64,000 nucleotides of DNA, taken from NCBI RefSeq assembly GCF_038066715.1, contig NZ_JBBUKT010000007.1, forward strand, positions 309,826-373,825, in the 5' to 3' direction. This document shows positions 54,738-63,391 of this stretch, in pieces (position 1 is the stretch's first letter; each line of letters starts with the position of its first letter). The notes under the pieces are model-generated. The model did not search any database. It was not told the origin of the DNA and was given only the letters and a program-made list of their open reading frames with translations. The position numbers and the translations under genes are program-made. The DNA is from Luteolibacter sp. Y139 (lineage in GTDB: Bacteria > Verrucomicrobiota > Verrucomicrobiia > Verrucomicrobiales > Akkermansiaceae).

Positions 54738-55298
54738 GTGGCTTCAAGGGGAAACAGCGCTGCGATCCTTCCCGTGTGGATATGTTCCGGGATGCTCCTG
54801 TTTACTGCTCTGGTGCCCGGAGAGGTTAGCTGCGCAGAAGATCCGGCGACCAAGGTCACGGAGGAGGGCAGGGCTTATTCCTCGAAATCGCTCGGTCAGT
54901 TGGAAGTGGCGACGAAGGTGAAAATCTTCAACCTCTATAGTATCAGCAGGCAGTTCTCGCTGAGACTGGAACCATCCTCATGTGCCATCCTCTTCGCTTC
55001 GAAGCCGCTTAGGCTGGCTGCTTATGCCTTCATCGGAAGAGGGCTCCTCACTGGGAAGGTTTCGCCGGTTCCCGAGTCTGGAACGTTAGAGGGAACGATC
55101 GAATTCGGTGACGGTTATTCGTTCGACTCGGGTCTGATGGCTGGAGGGGTTTACGTGATGGGAGGTGCTTATGTGAGCATGGGCTGCGGAGGGGTGAACT
55201 TCTCTGTCTATCAGCGTGCCGGGGTGCAGGTGAAAGTCCTCGGTGTTATCGAGGTAAGCTCGATGCTCTTTTTGGGATTCTCCCACCTTGGTGGATGA
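54738..55298 (+). CDS. Exported hypothetical protein
   Basis: A 186-residue protein, start uncertain. With GTG 54738 the N-terminus gives a hydrophobic stretch (ILPVWICSGMLLFTALV) ending near VSCAED, which is probably a signal peptide; ATG 54792 would shorten it. The mature part (KVKIFNLYSISRQFSL; YSFDSGLMAGGVYVMGGAY) is glycine-rich beta-strand and not a recognised family. Several small residues and one internal CGG turn are visible. It lies 106 bases after the GH32 gene and before an amidotransferase-like gene and may belong to the island. Confidence 0.5.
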   Translation: MASRGNSAAILPVWICSGMLLFTALVPGEVSCAEDPATKVTEEGRAYSSKSLGQLEVATKVKIFNLYSISRQFSLRLEPSSCAILFASKPLRLAAYAFIGRGLLTGKVSPVPESGTLEGTIEFGDGYSFDSGLMAGGVYVMGGAYVSMGCGGVNFSVYQRAGVQVKVLGVIEVSSMLFLGFSHLGG

Positions 55299-55395
55299 GT
55301 TTAGCCGCATTCAATTCGCTGGCTCAGCCGAGTTGTGAAAGGAGTTTGGAGAGGGCTTCGTTAGGGCGCATGTGGCTGTATTCCGATTCCCATCC

Positions 55396-56226
55396 ATGCG
55401 ATTTGCTGCAGGTTTCGTTTGTGTTTTCGGCATTCTTCCAGCGGGTCTTCGGGCGGATGAGAAGGGTGCTGCTAAGACTGGGCCGATCCGGGTGGGGGTG
55501 CTGAGTGCGTCGGACAAGCCGGCGGGGAATACGAGCCAGGGGCTTTACATCGCCATCCTCAGGGAGGCGGGAATGGAGGCTGGGCCGGTATCGGCGGAGA
55601 GGGTGAAGGCGGGGGCGTTGGACAAGCTGGATGTGTTCATTATTGGGGGTGGGAGTGGGACGGCGTTCAACAAGTCGCTCGGGCCGGATGGTGGGGCGAA
55701 GGTGGAGGCTTTCGTGAAGGCTGGAGGAGGGGCGATGGGGAGTTGTGCGGGTGGCTATTCTTTCGTGCGCGGGCACAATGAGGCGCTGCGTTACATCGAG
55801 ATCGCGAATGCGGTGTGCATCGATACGGAGAATGGTCGGTGGGCGCGGGGGAGTGGTGCGGTTTCGATTGCGCCGGAGGCTGAGGGCTTGCCTGCGCTGA
55901 AGATGCACTATGCGAACGGGCCGCTGTGGAAGATCACTGATGTGCCGGGATTCGGTAGGACGGAGGCGTTGGCGCGGTTTGTGACGGATGTGAAGAAGGA
56001 GGGCGATGCGGGAGGGGTGATGCCGGGGACGCCGGCGATCTTGGGTGGGACTTTTGGGGATGGGCGGTATGTGCTCTTTAGCGCGCACCCGGAATTCAAG
56101 TGGAAGTACGGGAACAAGTCGATGGTGGTCGATGCCGCGAGGTGGGTGGTGAGGGGGAAGTTGGCGGCGGAGGAGAAGATTAGCTATGAGGCGGTGTTTC
56201 CTTCGATGGTGGGGAAGAAGGAGTAG
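55396..56226 (+). CDS. Glutamine amidotransferase-like exported protein (BPL_N)
   Basis: A 276-residue class I glutamine-amidotransferase-fold protein with a signal peptide (FAAGFVCVFGILPAGLRA). The nucleophile elbow GSCAGGYSF places the Cys at 117, after FIIGGGSGTAFNKSLG (about 81-96), matching the biotin-protein-ligase N-terminal (BPL_N) type. LFSAHPEFKWKYGN near the end gives the histidine region. This family in PVC bacteria is exported and its substrate is unknown. It ends a run of plus-strand island genes. Confidence 0.8.
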   Translation: MRFAAGFVCVFGILPAGLRADEKGAAKTGPIRVGVLSASDKPAGNTSQGLYIAILREAGMEAGPVSAERVKAGALDKLDVFIIGGGSGTAFNKSLGPDGGAKVEAFVKAGGGAMGSCAGGYSFVRGHNEALRYIEIANAVCIDTENGRWARGSGAVSIAPEAEGLPALKMHYANGPLWKITDVPGFGRTEALARFVTDVKKEGDAGGVMPGTPAILGGTFGDGRYVLFSAHPEFKWKYGNKSMVVDAARWVVRGKLAAEEKISYEAVFPSMVGKKE

Positions 56227-56296
56227 GACCCATAGGGCTGACGGGACGAATGGCGGATGGCGGCACCATGATGGATGCGGCTGTTGAGAACCGTTC

Positions 56297-56455
56297 CGGA
56301 TAGGTCGGATCTTTGGCCCTCGTCATGATGGGGCGGTCGTCCCTAGGCCTGCGGCCTGGGCTGGTATGGGGGGCGCCTTTGGCGCTGGAGAACGATCCCC
56401 CTTAGCGTTGAAGAACGATGACCGCTTTACGCTGAAGAACGATCGACTGCCTTAA
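56297..56455. repeat. Dispersed 105-base repeat (copy at 56 kb) with tandem tail
   Basis: Similar to 26293-26397 over about 100 bases. It continues with a short tandem: GCGCTGGAGAACGATC, TAGCGTTGAAGAACGATG and TACGCTGAAGAACGATCG recur at about 22-base spacing (56382-56448). The 26 kb copy has only one such unit (GCGCTGAAGAGCGAAACGA). Confidence 0.75.
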
Positions 56456-56503
56456 GTTGGTGGCATCCGGGACGAATGGGTAAGGCCGGACGAGGCTGCG
56501 AGG

Positions 56504-57385
56504 TCAGGTGCCTAACAGGTGCTTTTTCATTTGGGCGAGGATCTCGCCGCAGGCGTTGGGGTCGCCGCCTTGAACTTCGGCGGTGGCCCAGCCGGTGTAG
56601 TTGATTTCGGCGAGGGCCTTGCGAACGTCGGGCCAATCGATGTCGCCTTCGCCGATCTTGCCGAAGCCGCCTTTGACGCTCCAGTCCTTGCAATCGAGCT
56701 TCACGATGCGCTTGCCGAGGGTGCGGATCCATTCGGCGGGCTTGGCGAAGCGCTGGTGATTGCCGATGTCGAAGTAGGAGCCGACCCATGGGGAGGCGAT
56801 CTGGTCGAGGTAGGCGACGAGTTTCTCCGCGGACTGGGAGTTGCCGCCGTCCTCGGTGTAGAACATGCGGTTCCAGACGTTTTCGATGAGGATGTGGATG
56901 CCGAGTTCGGCGGCGAGAGGGAGGGCCTTGTGGATTTGTTCGATGGAGCGCGAGCAGGCGTCGTCGTGATTGGTTTTCGCGTCGACGACGCCGGGGACGA
57001 GGAGGACGGCGGAGCCGCCGCAGGCGTGGCTCTCGCGGATAGCGGTGAGGAGGCCCTTGAGGCCTTCTTCGCGGACGGAGGCATCGGGATCGGAAAGGCG
57101 GATCTTCCAGTGGATCGAGTCCACGACGCCGTGGATGGGAAGGCCGGTGGCCTTTGAGGCGGCGAGGGCTTCGTCCTTGTTCTGGACGCCGGGGGAGTCG
57201 AGTTCCACACCGTCGTAGCCGAGTTCCTTGAGGATGCGGAATTTCTCTTCGAGGTTGGCGCCGAATTGGGCCATGCCGCATTTGAGGGCGAGCTTGATGG
57301 GGAGTGGGGAGCCGGTCGTCTGCGCGCGGAGGGAAAGGGGAGCTGAGGCGGCAGCGAGGGTGGCGAGGAAGTGGCGGCGGAGCAT
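56504..57385 (-). CDS. Sugar phosphate isomerase/epimerase, Tat-exported
   Basis: A 293-residue protein of the AP-endonuclease-like TIM-barrel isomerase family (hydroxypyruvate isomerase-like). The N-terminus MLRRHFLATLAAASAPLSLRA is a twin-arginine signal. LKCGMAQFGANLEEKFRIL, GYDGVELDSPG (about 60-70), ILIENVWNRMF, VGSYFDIGNHQRF and KLDCKDWS carry the conserved metal-binding Glu/Asp/His. The stop overlaps a TGTTAGG motif. These secreted isomerases are common in PVC genomes, with unknown substrate. Confidence 0.85.
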   Translation of the reverse strand: MLRRHFLATLAAASAPLSLRAQTTGSPLPIKLALKCGMAQFGANLEEKFRILKELGYDGVELDSPGVQNKDEALAASKATGLPIHGVVDSIHWKIRLSDPDASVREEGLKGLLTAIRESHACGGSAVLLVPGVVDAKTNHDDACSRSIEQIHKALPLAAELGIHILIENVWNRMFYTEDGGNSQSAEKLVAYLDQIASPWVGSYFDIGNHQRFAKPAEWIRTLGKRIVKLDCKDWSVKGGFGKIGEGDIDWPDVRKALAEINYTGWATAEVQGGDPNACGEILAQMKKHLLGT

Positions 57386-57468
57386 GAACCGGATATCTAA
57401 GAATCCGGCGCTAAATTGCACGAAAGTAATTCATTCGTGCGAAAATCGTCTCAGCTGTGGGCGCGAAA

Positions 57469-57498
57469 AAGGCGGACCCGAGGTATCGAGTCCGCCTT
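57469..57498 (-). terminator. Terminator of the transaldolase gene
   Basis: AAGGCGGAC (57469-57477) pairs with GTCCGCCTT (57490-57498) around a 12-base loop, 22 bases downstream of the transaldolase stop on the minus strand. On that strand the stem is followed by TTTTTCGCG, a short U-run. Confidence 0.8.
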
Positions 57499-57519
57499 GG
57501 AAGATGATCGGAAGGGATA

Positions 57520-58479
57520 TTAGAGCAGCTCTTGGACGAGCTTCTCCAGCTTCACGATGTCGGCCGAGAAGGCGCGAATGCCTTGGGCGGTCTTTTCGGT
57601 GGCCATGGCGTCTTCGTTGAGGGCGAAGCGGAAGGCCTTTTCGTCGAAGGTGACCTTGGTGAGTTCGGCGGAGGCGGAGGCTTCCGGGGAGAGGCGGCGC
57701 TCAAGCGGAGCGGTGGAGGCGGCGAGCTCGGCGAGGAGGCCGGGGCTGATGGTGAGCAGGTCGCAACCGGCGAGGCTGGTGATTTCGCCGGTATTGCGGA
57801 AGGAGGCACCCATGACTTCGGTCTTGTAGCCGAACTTCTTGTAGTAGGTGTAGATCTGCTTCACCGAGATGACGCCGGGGTCGGTATCGCCTTCGTAGGT
57901 CTGGCCGGTGGAGGCCTTGTACCAATCGAGGATGCGGCCGACGAAGGGCGAGATGAGTTGCACGCCAGCTTCGGCGCAGGCGACGGCCTGGGCGAAGGAG
58001 AAGAGGAGGGTGAGATTGCAGTGGATGCCTTCCTTTTCGAGGATCTCGGCGGCCTTGATGCCTTCCCAAGTGGAGGCGATCTTGATGAGGATGCGCTCCT
58101 TGGCGATGCCTTCCTTGGCGTAGGCGTCGATGAGGTGGCGGGCCTTGGCGAGGGTGCCTTCGGTATCGAAGGAGAGGCGGGCGTCGACTTCGGTCGAGAC
58201 GCGGCCGGGGACGATCTTGAGGATTTCGAGGCCGAAGAGGATGAGGATGCGATCGAGGATGGACTCGATGAGGGCGTCGCCGGTGAGGGAGGAGCCTTTG
58301 TGCTCGGCCACGGCTTTCTCGACGAGAGGCTTGTATTCCGGCTTGGCGGCGGCCTGGAGGATCAGCGAGGGATTGGTGGTCGCGTCCTGAGGCTTGTAGG
58401 CCTTCATCGACTCGAAATCGCCGGTGTCGGCGACGACGGTGGTGAACTGCTTGAGTTGATCGAGTTGCGTGGCGCTCAT
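57520..58479 (-). CDS. tal: Transaldolase
   Basis: A 319-residue TalB-type enzyme of the pentose phosphate pathway. [13 protein letters not shown] (32-44) is the family opening, [12 protein letters not shown] (95-106) follows, and the Schiff-base lysine is K133 in [36 protein letters not shown] and [10 protein letters not shown] complete the barrel. The ATG at 58477-58479 is used; the longer frame has a low-quality proline/arginine N-terminus. A terminator follows. The divergent gap to glmM (275 bases) should hold both promoters. Confidence 0.95.
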   Translation of the reverse strand: MSATQLDQLKQFTTVVADTGDFESMKAYKPQDATTNPSLILQAAAKPEYKPLVEKAVAEHKGSSLTGDALIESILDRILILFGLEILKIVPGRVSTEVDARLSFDTEGTLAKARHLIDAYAKEGIAKERILIKIASTWEGIKAAEILEKEGIHCNLTLLFSFAQAVACAEAGVQLISPFVGRILDWYKASTGQTYEGDTDPGVISVKQIYTYYKKFGYKTEVMGASFRNTGEITSLAGCDLLTISPGLLAELAASTAPLERRLSPEASASAELTKVTFDEKAFRFALNEDAMATEKTAQGIRAFSADIVKLEKLVQELL

Positions 58480-58754
58480 GGCGGGGGCGGGGTAGGTCGG
58501 AACGGTGCGGGAGGCGAGATCAAAAAGTGTCCGCGTGGGAGAAACATACCGACGTGGCGGGTTCGTCAAACGCCGCTCATGGGCGGATCGAACGGGGTTC
58601 ATGGACGGGACAGGAGCGACGGGGGCGCGGGTTTTTTACAAAAGCGGGTCTAACTTTTGAAATCCTGCGGTTCGTGTCGTGAATTTACCCGGAAATCCCG
58701 GGTTGCCGCACCCGAAGCTTTCATTCCGTGCCAAACGGGGCACCCTCTCCGCAC

Positions 58755-60110
58755 ATGAAGCTTTTCGGCACCGATGGCATTCGCGGCAAGGCGAACGAGT
58801 TCCCGATCACCCCTGAAGTGGCCCTCCGTGCAGGCAAGGCGGTGGCGCAGGTGCTGCGTTCGTCCGGGCATAATCGGAACCGGGTGGTGATCGGCAAGGA
58901 CACGCGGATTTCCGGCTACATGCTGGAGACGGCGCTGACGGCCGGGCTGGTCTCGATGGGGATGGATGTGCTGCTGCCGGGGCCGCTGCCGACGCCGGCG
59001 ATCGCTCATTTGACGAAGTCGATGGGTGCGGCGGCGGGGATCATGCTGACGGCTTCGCACAATCCGTATGAGGACAATGGGCTGAAGATTTTCGGGCCGG
59101 ATGGTTACAAGCTCTCGGACGCGCTGGAGGAGATCATTGAGCGGCACATCCTTGGCGATGAGCCGGAGCCGCGGCCGATGTCGCCGGAGAAGATTGGGAA
59201 GGCGTATCGTATCGATGATGCGCGCGGGCGGTATATCGAGTTCGCGAAGCATACGGCGGACAATATCTCGCTGCATGGACTGAAAATCGTGGTCGATTGC
59301 GGGCATGGTGCGGCGTATTTCATCGCGCCGCTGATTTTCAAGGAACTCGGGGCGGAGGTGATCAAGCACGGGTGCGAGCCGGATGGGATCAACATCAATG
59401 ATAAGTGCGGGGCGCTTTATCCGGAGACGGCTGGCGGGTTGGTGCGGCAGCATGGGGCTGATCTTGGCATTTCCTTTGATGGGGATGCGGACCGCGTGAT
59501 CTTCACCGATGCGACTGGGACGCCGGTTTCAGGGGACCGCATTCTCGCGCTTGCGGCGCTTTCGTTGCATGAGCAGGGGAAGCTTCGCGGGAGTCGCATG
59601 GCTTGCACGGTGATGAGCAATCTGGGGCTGCACGAGGCGATGCGTCGTGCGGGGATCGAGGTGCTGACGACGCCGGTGGGTGACCGCAATGTGATCGAGG
59701 CGCTGCGGGAGAAGGGTGGATCGTTTGGTGGGGAGAATTCGGGGCATTTGATCTTTGCGGATCATGCGACCACGGGTGATGGGATACTGAGCGCGCTGCA
59801 GGTGTTGCGCGTGATGAAGGAGAAGAAGGCGACGCTTGCGGAGCTGGCTGCGTGCATGCGCGAGTTCCCGCAGGAGTTGGTGAATCTGAAGGTGGCGGCG
59901 AAGCCGCCGCTGGGTGAGCTGGCTGGCTTGCAGAAGCTGATGAGGGAGGCGGATGCTGCTTTCGGTGATGCGGGGCGTCAGTTGATCCGCTACTCGGGGA
60001 CCGAGAACAAGATTCGCATTTTGGTGGAGCATCGGGATGCCGAGACCGTGCAGGAGTGGATCGAGAAGTTCACGAAGGCGGTGAAGGAGGACATTGGGGT
60101 GGCGGCGTGA
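58755..60110 (+). CDS. glmM: Phosphoglucosamine mutase
   Basis: A 451-residue enzyme that converts glucosamine-6-P to glucosamine-1-P for UDP-GlcNAc. It opens KLFGTDGIRGKAN; the phosphoserine is S101 in MLTASHNPYEDNG. The Mg site is DGDADR (242-247, FDGDADRVIF), the sugar-binding loop is GGENSGHLI and the phosphate loop is RYSGTENKIRIL. ATG 58755 is chosen over a frame start 9 codons upstream. It begins an operon with an orphan ORF, a GlmU-like acyltransferase and glmS. Confidence 0.95.
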   Translation: MKLFGTDGIRGKANEFPITPEVALRAGKAVAQVLRSSGHNRNRVVIGKDTRISGYMLETALTAGLVSMGMDVLLPGPLPTPAIAHLTKSMGAAAGIMLTASHNPYEDNGLKIFGPDGYKLSDALEEIIERHILGDEPEPRPMSPEKIGKAYRIDDARGRYIEFAKHTADNISLHGLKIVVDCGHGAAYFIAPLIFKELGAEVIKHGCEPDGININDKCGALYPETAGGLVRQHGADLGISFDGDADRVIFTDATGTPVSGDRILALAALSLHEQGKLRGSRMACTVMSNLGLHEAMRRAGIEVLTTPVGDRNVIEALREKGGSFGGENSGHLIFADHATTGDGILSALQVLRVMKEKKATLAELAACMREFPQELVNLKVAAKPPLGELAGLQKLMREADAAFGDAGRQLIRYSGTENKIRILVEHRDAETVQEWIEKFTKAVKEDIGVAA

Positions 60111-60117
60111 CAAGGAA

Positions 60118-60144
60118 CCACGGAAGGCACGGAATACACGGAAG
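60118..60144. repeat. Three 9-base ACACGGAAG-like units
   Basis: CCACGGAAG, GCACGGAAT and ACACGGAAG stand in tandem directly after the glmM stop. A similar 9-10-base periodic GCGGATG run is at 26151-26177. Both lie just after a long gene; they may be remnants of one repeat class. Confidence 0.6.
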
Positions 60145-60169
60145 ATTCCAATTGGCTTATGCGCACCAA

Positions 60170-60610
60170 GTGAACCTCCTAGAGCTCCATAGGGCTGATC
60201 CCATCGCGTTCGGGTTTCGACTGGTCGTTTCGTCCGAGATCCACGCCAGCCCTGATTCCGCGGGTATGGCTTTTGGAATTAAGGCGTTGGGCGAGGCTTG
60301 GCGTGAAGTGAGCAGAACGGTTGCCGAGAGCATCCTTTTGGAATTGCTTCGAAAGGACATGGCCTTCTCGTCACCCAGGCTTGAAGAGTCGGTGGTTAGG
60401 ACGGGTGTGGACGAGTTCCTCGCGTCCTTTTCATCTGAGAGCCGCTTCTTTACCAATGGCAATTGGGAAATGGGGTGGATTCGCTCCAAACACAGTAGCA
60501 CGTCGTTTGGTCCAGAATGGTCTCCAGCGACTGACGCAACCTTTGACGGAGGCGTCATCGCGATCGATTCATGGCGGTCGGGAATCCTATGGCTTGAAGA
60601 TGAAGACTAG
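60170..60610 (+). CDS. Hypothetical protein inside glm operon
   Basis: About 146 residues, start uncertain. GTG 60170 avoids the 9-base repeats; the frame is open from 60056. Text includes HRADPIAFGFRLVVSSEIHA near the start, EAWREVSRTVAESILLELLR, and a C-terminal SPATDATFDGGVIAIDSWRS. It has no signal peptide and no recognised family. GC content is lower than in glmM or glmS. It stands between glmM and the GlmU-like gene in the same direction, with 100 bases following, and looks like an inserted orphan. Confidence 0.5.
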   Translation: MNLLELHRADPIAFGFRLVVSSEIHASPDSAGMAFGIKALGEAWREVSRTVAESILLELLRKDMAFSSPRLEESVVRTGVDEFLASFSSESRFFTNGNWEMGWIRSKHSSTSFGPEWSPATDATFDGGVIAIDSWRSGILWLEDED

Positions 60611-60709
60611 ATCCACTTCTCGCCAAGGAACTATGCGCTGATCGTGTTTCCCAGTTCCTCCTTACTTCCGTGTATTCCGATTGCTCCGTGATTTAAGTAT
60701 CAAGTCGTC

Positions 60710-61528
60710 ATGCCTCTCTTCACCACCCGCGACATCGAGGACTTTCCGATCGGGAACATTCTGCTCCGAGATCATCATGCTGCTTTCGCGGTGGAGGGTT
60801 TGCGGACGCATCCGCATGCTTGGTTGGCGGCGGAGGATGTGGCTTTGATTTCTCCGGCGACGCCGACATTGGTGGATGAGCGCCGGACGCCGCTGGCGTG
60901 GTTCGGGGATGTGCCGAATGCGGAGAAGGCGATTGTTGCGAATGCGTCTTTCCTGATCATTCATCCGTGGGATTTGCTGCGGGCGAACGAGCTGTTGGTC
61001 GGGGCACTCAAGGAGCCGAAGATCGAAGGTGATGTTCATCCGAATGCGGTGATTGAAGGTGTGATTCACCTTGGGGCTGGATCGAAGATTTTGCCCGGGG
61101 TTTTCATCGAGGGGAATGTGGTGATCGGAGCGAACTGCAAGATCGGTCCGAATTGCTACATCCGCGGGTCCACTTCGATCGGCGACAAGTGCCATGTGGG
61201 CAATGCGGTCGAGATCAAGAACTCGATCCTGCTTTCCAACACGAACGTTGGGCACCTGAGCTACGTTGGGGATTCTGTGCTTGGTGAGAAGGTGAACTTC
61301 GGTGCGGGTACGATCACTTCGAACCTACGGCACGATGGGAAGAATCATCGGACCGAGGTGGATGGGGTGCTTGTGGATACGGGCCGGCGGAAGTTTGGAT
61401 GTATCGTCGGCGATGGGGTTCACACGGGGATCAACACTTCCATTTATCCCGGTCGCAAATTGTGGGCGGGCACTAGCACCCGTCCGGGCGAGATCGTGCA
61501 GCGGGATATTCAAAGCAATTTTCAATAG
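60710..61528 (+). CDS. GlmU-like left-handed beta-helix acyltransferase half
   Basis: A 272-residue protein. The first 100 residues (FTTRDIEDFPIGNILLRDHH) are not the GlmU uridylyltransferase and I do not recognise them. From about 104 a hexapeptide left-handed beta-helix follows (HPNAVIEGVIHLGAGSKILP; IGDKCHVGNAVEIKNS), with GHLSYVGDSVLGEKVNFGAG and TITSNLRHDGKNHRTEVDG (about 187-225) as in the GlmU acetyltransferase. The position between glmM and glmS suits UDP-GlcNAc synthesis, but the pyrophosphorylase half must be encoded elsewhere. It is 21 bases before glmS. Confidence 0.8.
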   Translation: MPLFTTRDIEDFPIGNILLRDHHAAFAVEGLRTHPHAWLAAEDVALISPATPTLVDERRTPLAWFGDVPNAEKAIVANASFLIIHPWDLLRANELLVGALKEPKIEGDVHPNAVIEGVIHLGAGSKILPGVFIEGNVVIGANCKIGPNCYIRGSTSIGDKCHVGNAVEIKNSILLSNTNVGHLSYVGDSVLGEKVNFGAGTITSNLRHDGKNHRTEVDGVLVDTGRRKFGCIVGDGVHTGINTSIYPGRKLWAGTSTRPGEIVQRDIQSNFQ

Positions 61529-61549
61529 TCACTCTTACTACTCAATTTC

Positions 61550-63391
61550 ATGTGCGGCATCGTCGGATACATCGGTAAAGCTTCCGCTCCCAGCGTTCTC
61601 ATCAGTGGCCTGCGCAGGCTTGAATACCGCGGGTATGATTCCGCGGGCATGGCCATTCTGGAGGATGGCTCGATCGTTGTCAGCAAGGCACCGGGGAAGG
61701 TTTCGGCGCTCAATGACAAGGCGCATGCGGATTGGCCGGCGGAGCGGTTTGTGAGGTCGTCGACTGGCATCGCGCACACTCGCTGGGCGACGCATGGTCC
61801 GCCGACGGAGGCGAATGCTCACCCGCATCTGGATGAGTCGGGGGATATCGCGCTGGTTCATAATGGGATCATTGAGAACTACCGTTCGTTGCGGACGCGG
61901 CTTGAGGGGAAGGGGCATCATTTCTATTCGGAGACGGATACCGAGGTGCTGGCGCATTTGATCGGGGATCGTTACAAGGGGGATCTTTTCCAAGCGGTCT
62001 GTGATGCTTTGAGTCAAGTGGAGGGGACCTTTGGGATCGCGGTGATTTCGGCAAAGGAGCCGGGGAAGATCATTACGGCGCGGCGGGGTAGTCCGATTGC
62101 GATCGGGGTGGGGGAAGGGGAGACGATTGTCGCGTCAGATGCTTCGGCGATCATCGCGCATACGCGGCAGGTGATTTACCTGGAGGACAACGACATCGCG
62201 GTGGTGACAGCGGATAATGTCGATATCCGCGATCTTCATCAGGTGCCGGTGACGCGTGAGGTGAATGAGCTGGGCTTCGATGCGGCGGCGGCGGAGAAGG
62301 GTGGGTTCGCTCACTTCATGCTGAAGGAGATCCATGAGCAGCCGGATTCGCTGCGGAATGCGATCCGGGGGCGGCTGGATTTCAATCTGGGGTCATCGGT
62401 GCTCTCGGGCATGGGGACTTCGCCGCGTGATCTGGCGGAGATCCAGCGGGTGGTGCTGGTTGGCTGTGGCACTTCGCTGCATGCGGGTCTGGTGGGTGAG
62501 TATGCCTTCGAGGACATGGCGGATATTCACTCGGAGGTGCAGCAGGCGGCGGAGTTCCGGTATCGGAATCCGATCATTGGGAGCCGTGACCTGGTGGTGG
62601 CGATCTCGCAGTCCGGGGAGACGGCGGATACTTTGGCGGCTGTTAGGGAAGCCAATCAGAAGGGTGCCTTTGTGATGGGGCTTTGTAATGTGGTGGGTTC
62701 GACGATCGCGCGTGAGACTGGTCGTGGTGTGTATCTGCATGCGGGGCCGGAGATTTCGGTGGCATCGACGAAGGCGTTCACGTGCCAGGTGGCGGTGATG
62801 CTGATGATGGCGCTGAAGCTTGGGCGTGGGCGTCGTTTCTCTCGTGATGAGGGGATGAAGTTCGCGAAGGCGATCGAGGCGATTCCGGAGCTGGTGCAGA
62901 AGGTGATCGAGCAGAGTGACCGGATTGAGGCGATTGCGGCGCGCTATGCTGAGAACGAGCATGCGTTTTTCATCGGGCGTGGTCCGATGTATCCGGTGGC
63001 GCTGGAGGGGGCGCTGAAGCTGAAGGAGATTTCTTACATTCACGCGGAGGGTTACCATGCCGCGGAGTTGAAGCATGGGCCGATCGCGCTATTGCAGGAG
63101 GGGACGCCGGTGATTGCGCTGGCGAATGATATTCCCGGGAAGGACAAGACGCTGGGGAATGTGGAAGAGTGCCGGGCGCGTGGGGCGAGGATTCTTGGTA
63201 TTATTACCGAAGGGGATCACGAGGCGGCGGAGGCGATGGATGATGTGATTGAGATTCCGGCCTGCCATCCGTTGGTGAGTACGATTCCGGCGGCGGTGGC
63301 GTTGCAGTTGCTGGCGTATCACATCGCGAATGTGCGCGGGTGTGAGATTGATCAGCCGCGGAATTTGGCGAAGAGTGTGACGGTGGAGTGA
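61550..63391 (+). CDS. glmS: Glutamine-fructose-6-phosphate aminotransferase
   Basis: A 613-residue enzyme that makes glucosamine-6-P from fructose-6-P and glutamine. The N-terminal amidotransferase nucleophile is C2 (MCGIVGYIG); THGPPTEANAHPH and HNGIIENYRSLR are the glutaminase loops. Two SIS domains follow (VLVGCGTSLHAGLVG; ISQSGETADTLAA; FFIGRGPMYPVALEGALKLK). It ends DQPRNLAKSVTVE. The operon glmM, GlmU-like, glmS covers three steps of UDP-GlcNAc synthesis. A glmS ribozyme is not visible in the 21-base leader. Confidence 0.97.
   Translation: MCGIVGYIGKASAPSVLISGLRRLEYRGYDSAGMAILEDGSIVVSKAPGKVSALNDKAHADWPAERFVRSSTGIAHTRWATHGPPTEANAHPHLDESGDIALVHNGIIENYRSLRTRLEGKGHHFYSETDTEVLAHLIGDRYKGDLFQAVCDALSQVEGTFGIAVISAKEPGKIITARRGSPIAIGVGEGETIVASDASAIIAHTRQVIYLEDNDIAVVTADNVDIRDLHQVPVTREVNELGFDAAAAEKGGFAHFMLKEIHEQPDSLRNAIRGRLDFNLGSSVLSGMGTSPRDLAEIQRVVLVGCGTSLHAGLVGEYAFEDMADIHSEVQQAAEFRYRNPIIGSRDLVVAISQSGETADTLAAVREANQKGAFVMGLCNVVGSTIARETGRGVYLHAGPEISVASTKAFTCQVAVMLMMALKLGRGRRFSRDEGMKFAKAIEAIPELVQKVIEQSDRIEAIAARYAENEHAFFIGRGPMYPVALEGALKLKEISYIHAEGYHAAELKHGPIALLQEGTPVIALANDIPGKDKTLGNVEECRARGARILGIITEGDHEAAEAMDDVIEIPACHPLVSTIPAAVALQLLAYHIANVRGCEIDQPRNLAKSVTVE

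Noticed and set aside
61529..61549. Possible glmS ribozyme leader
   Set aside because: Only 21 bases separate the upstream gene from glmS, too short for the ribozyme.
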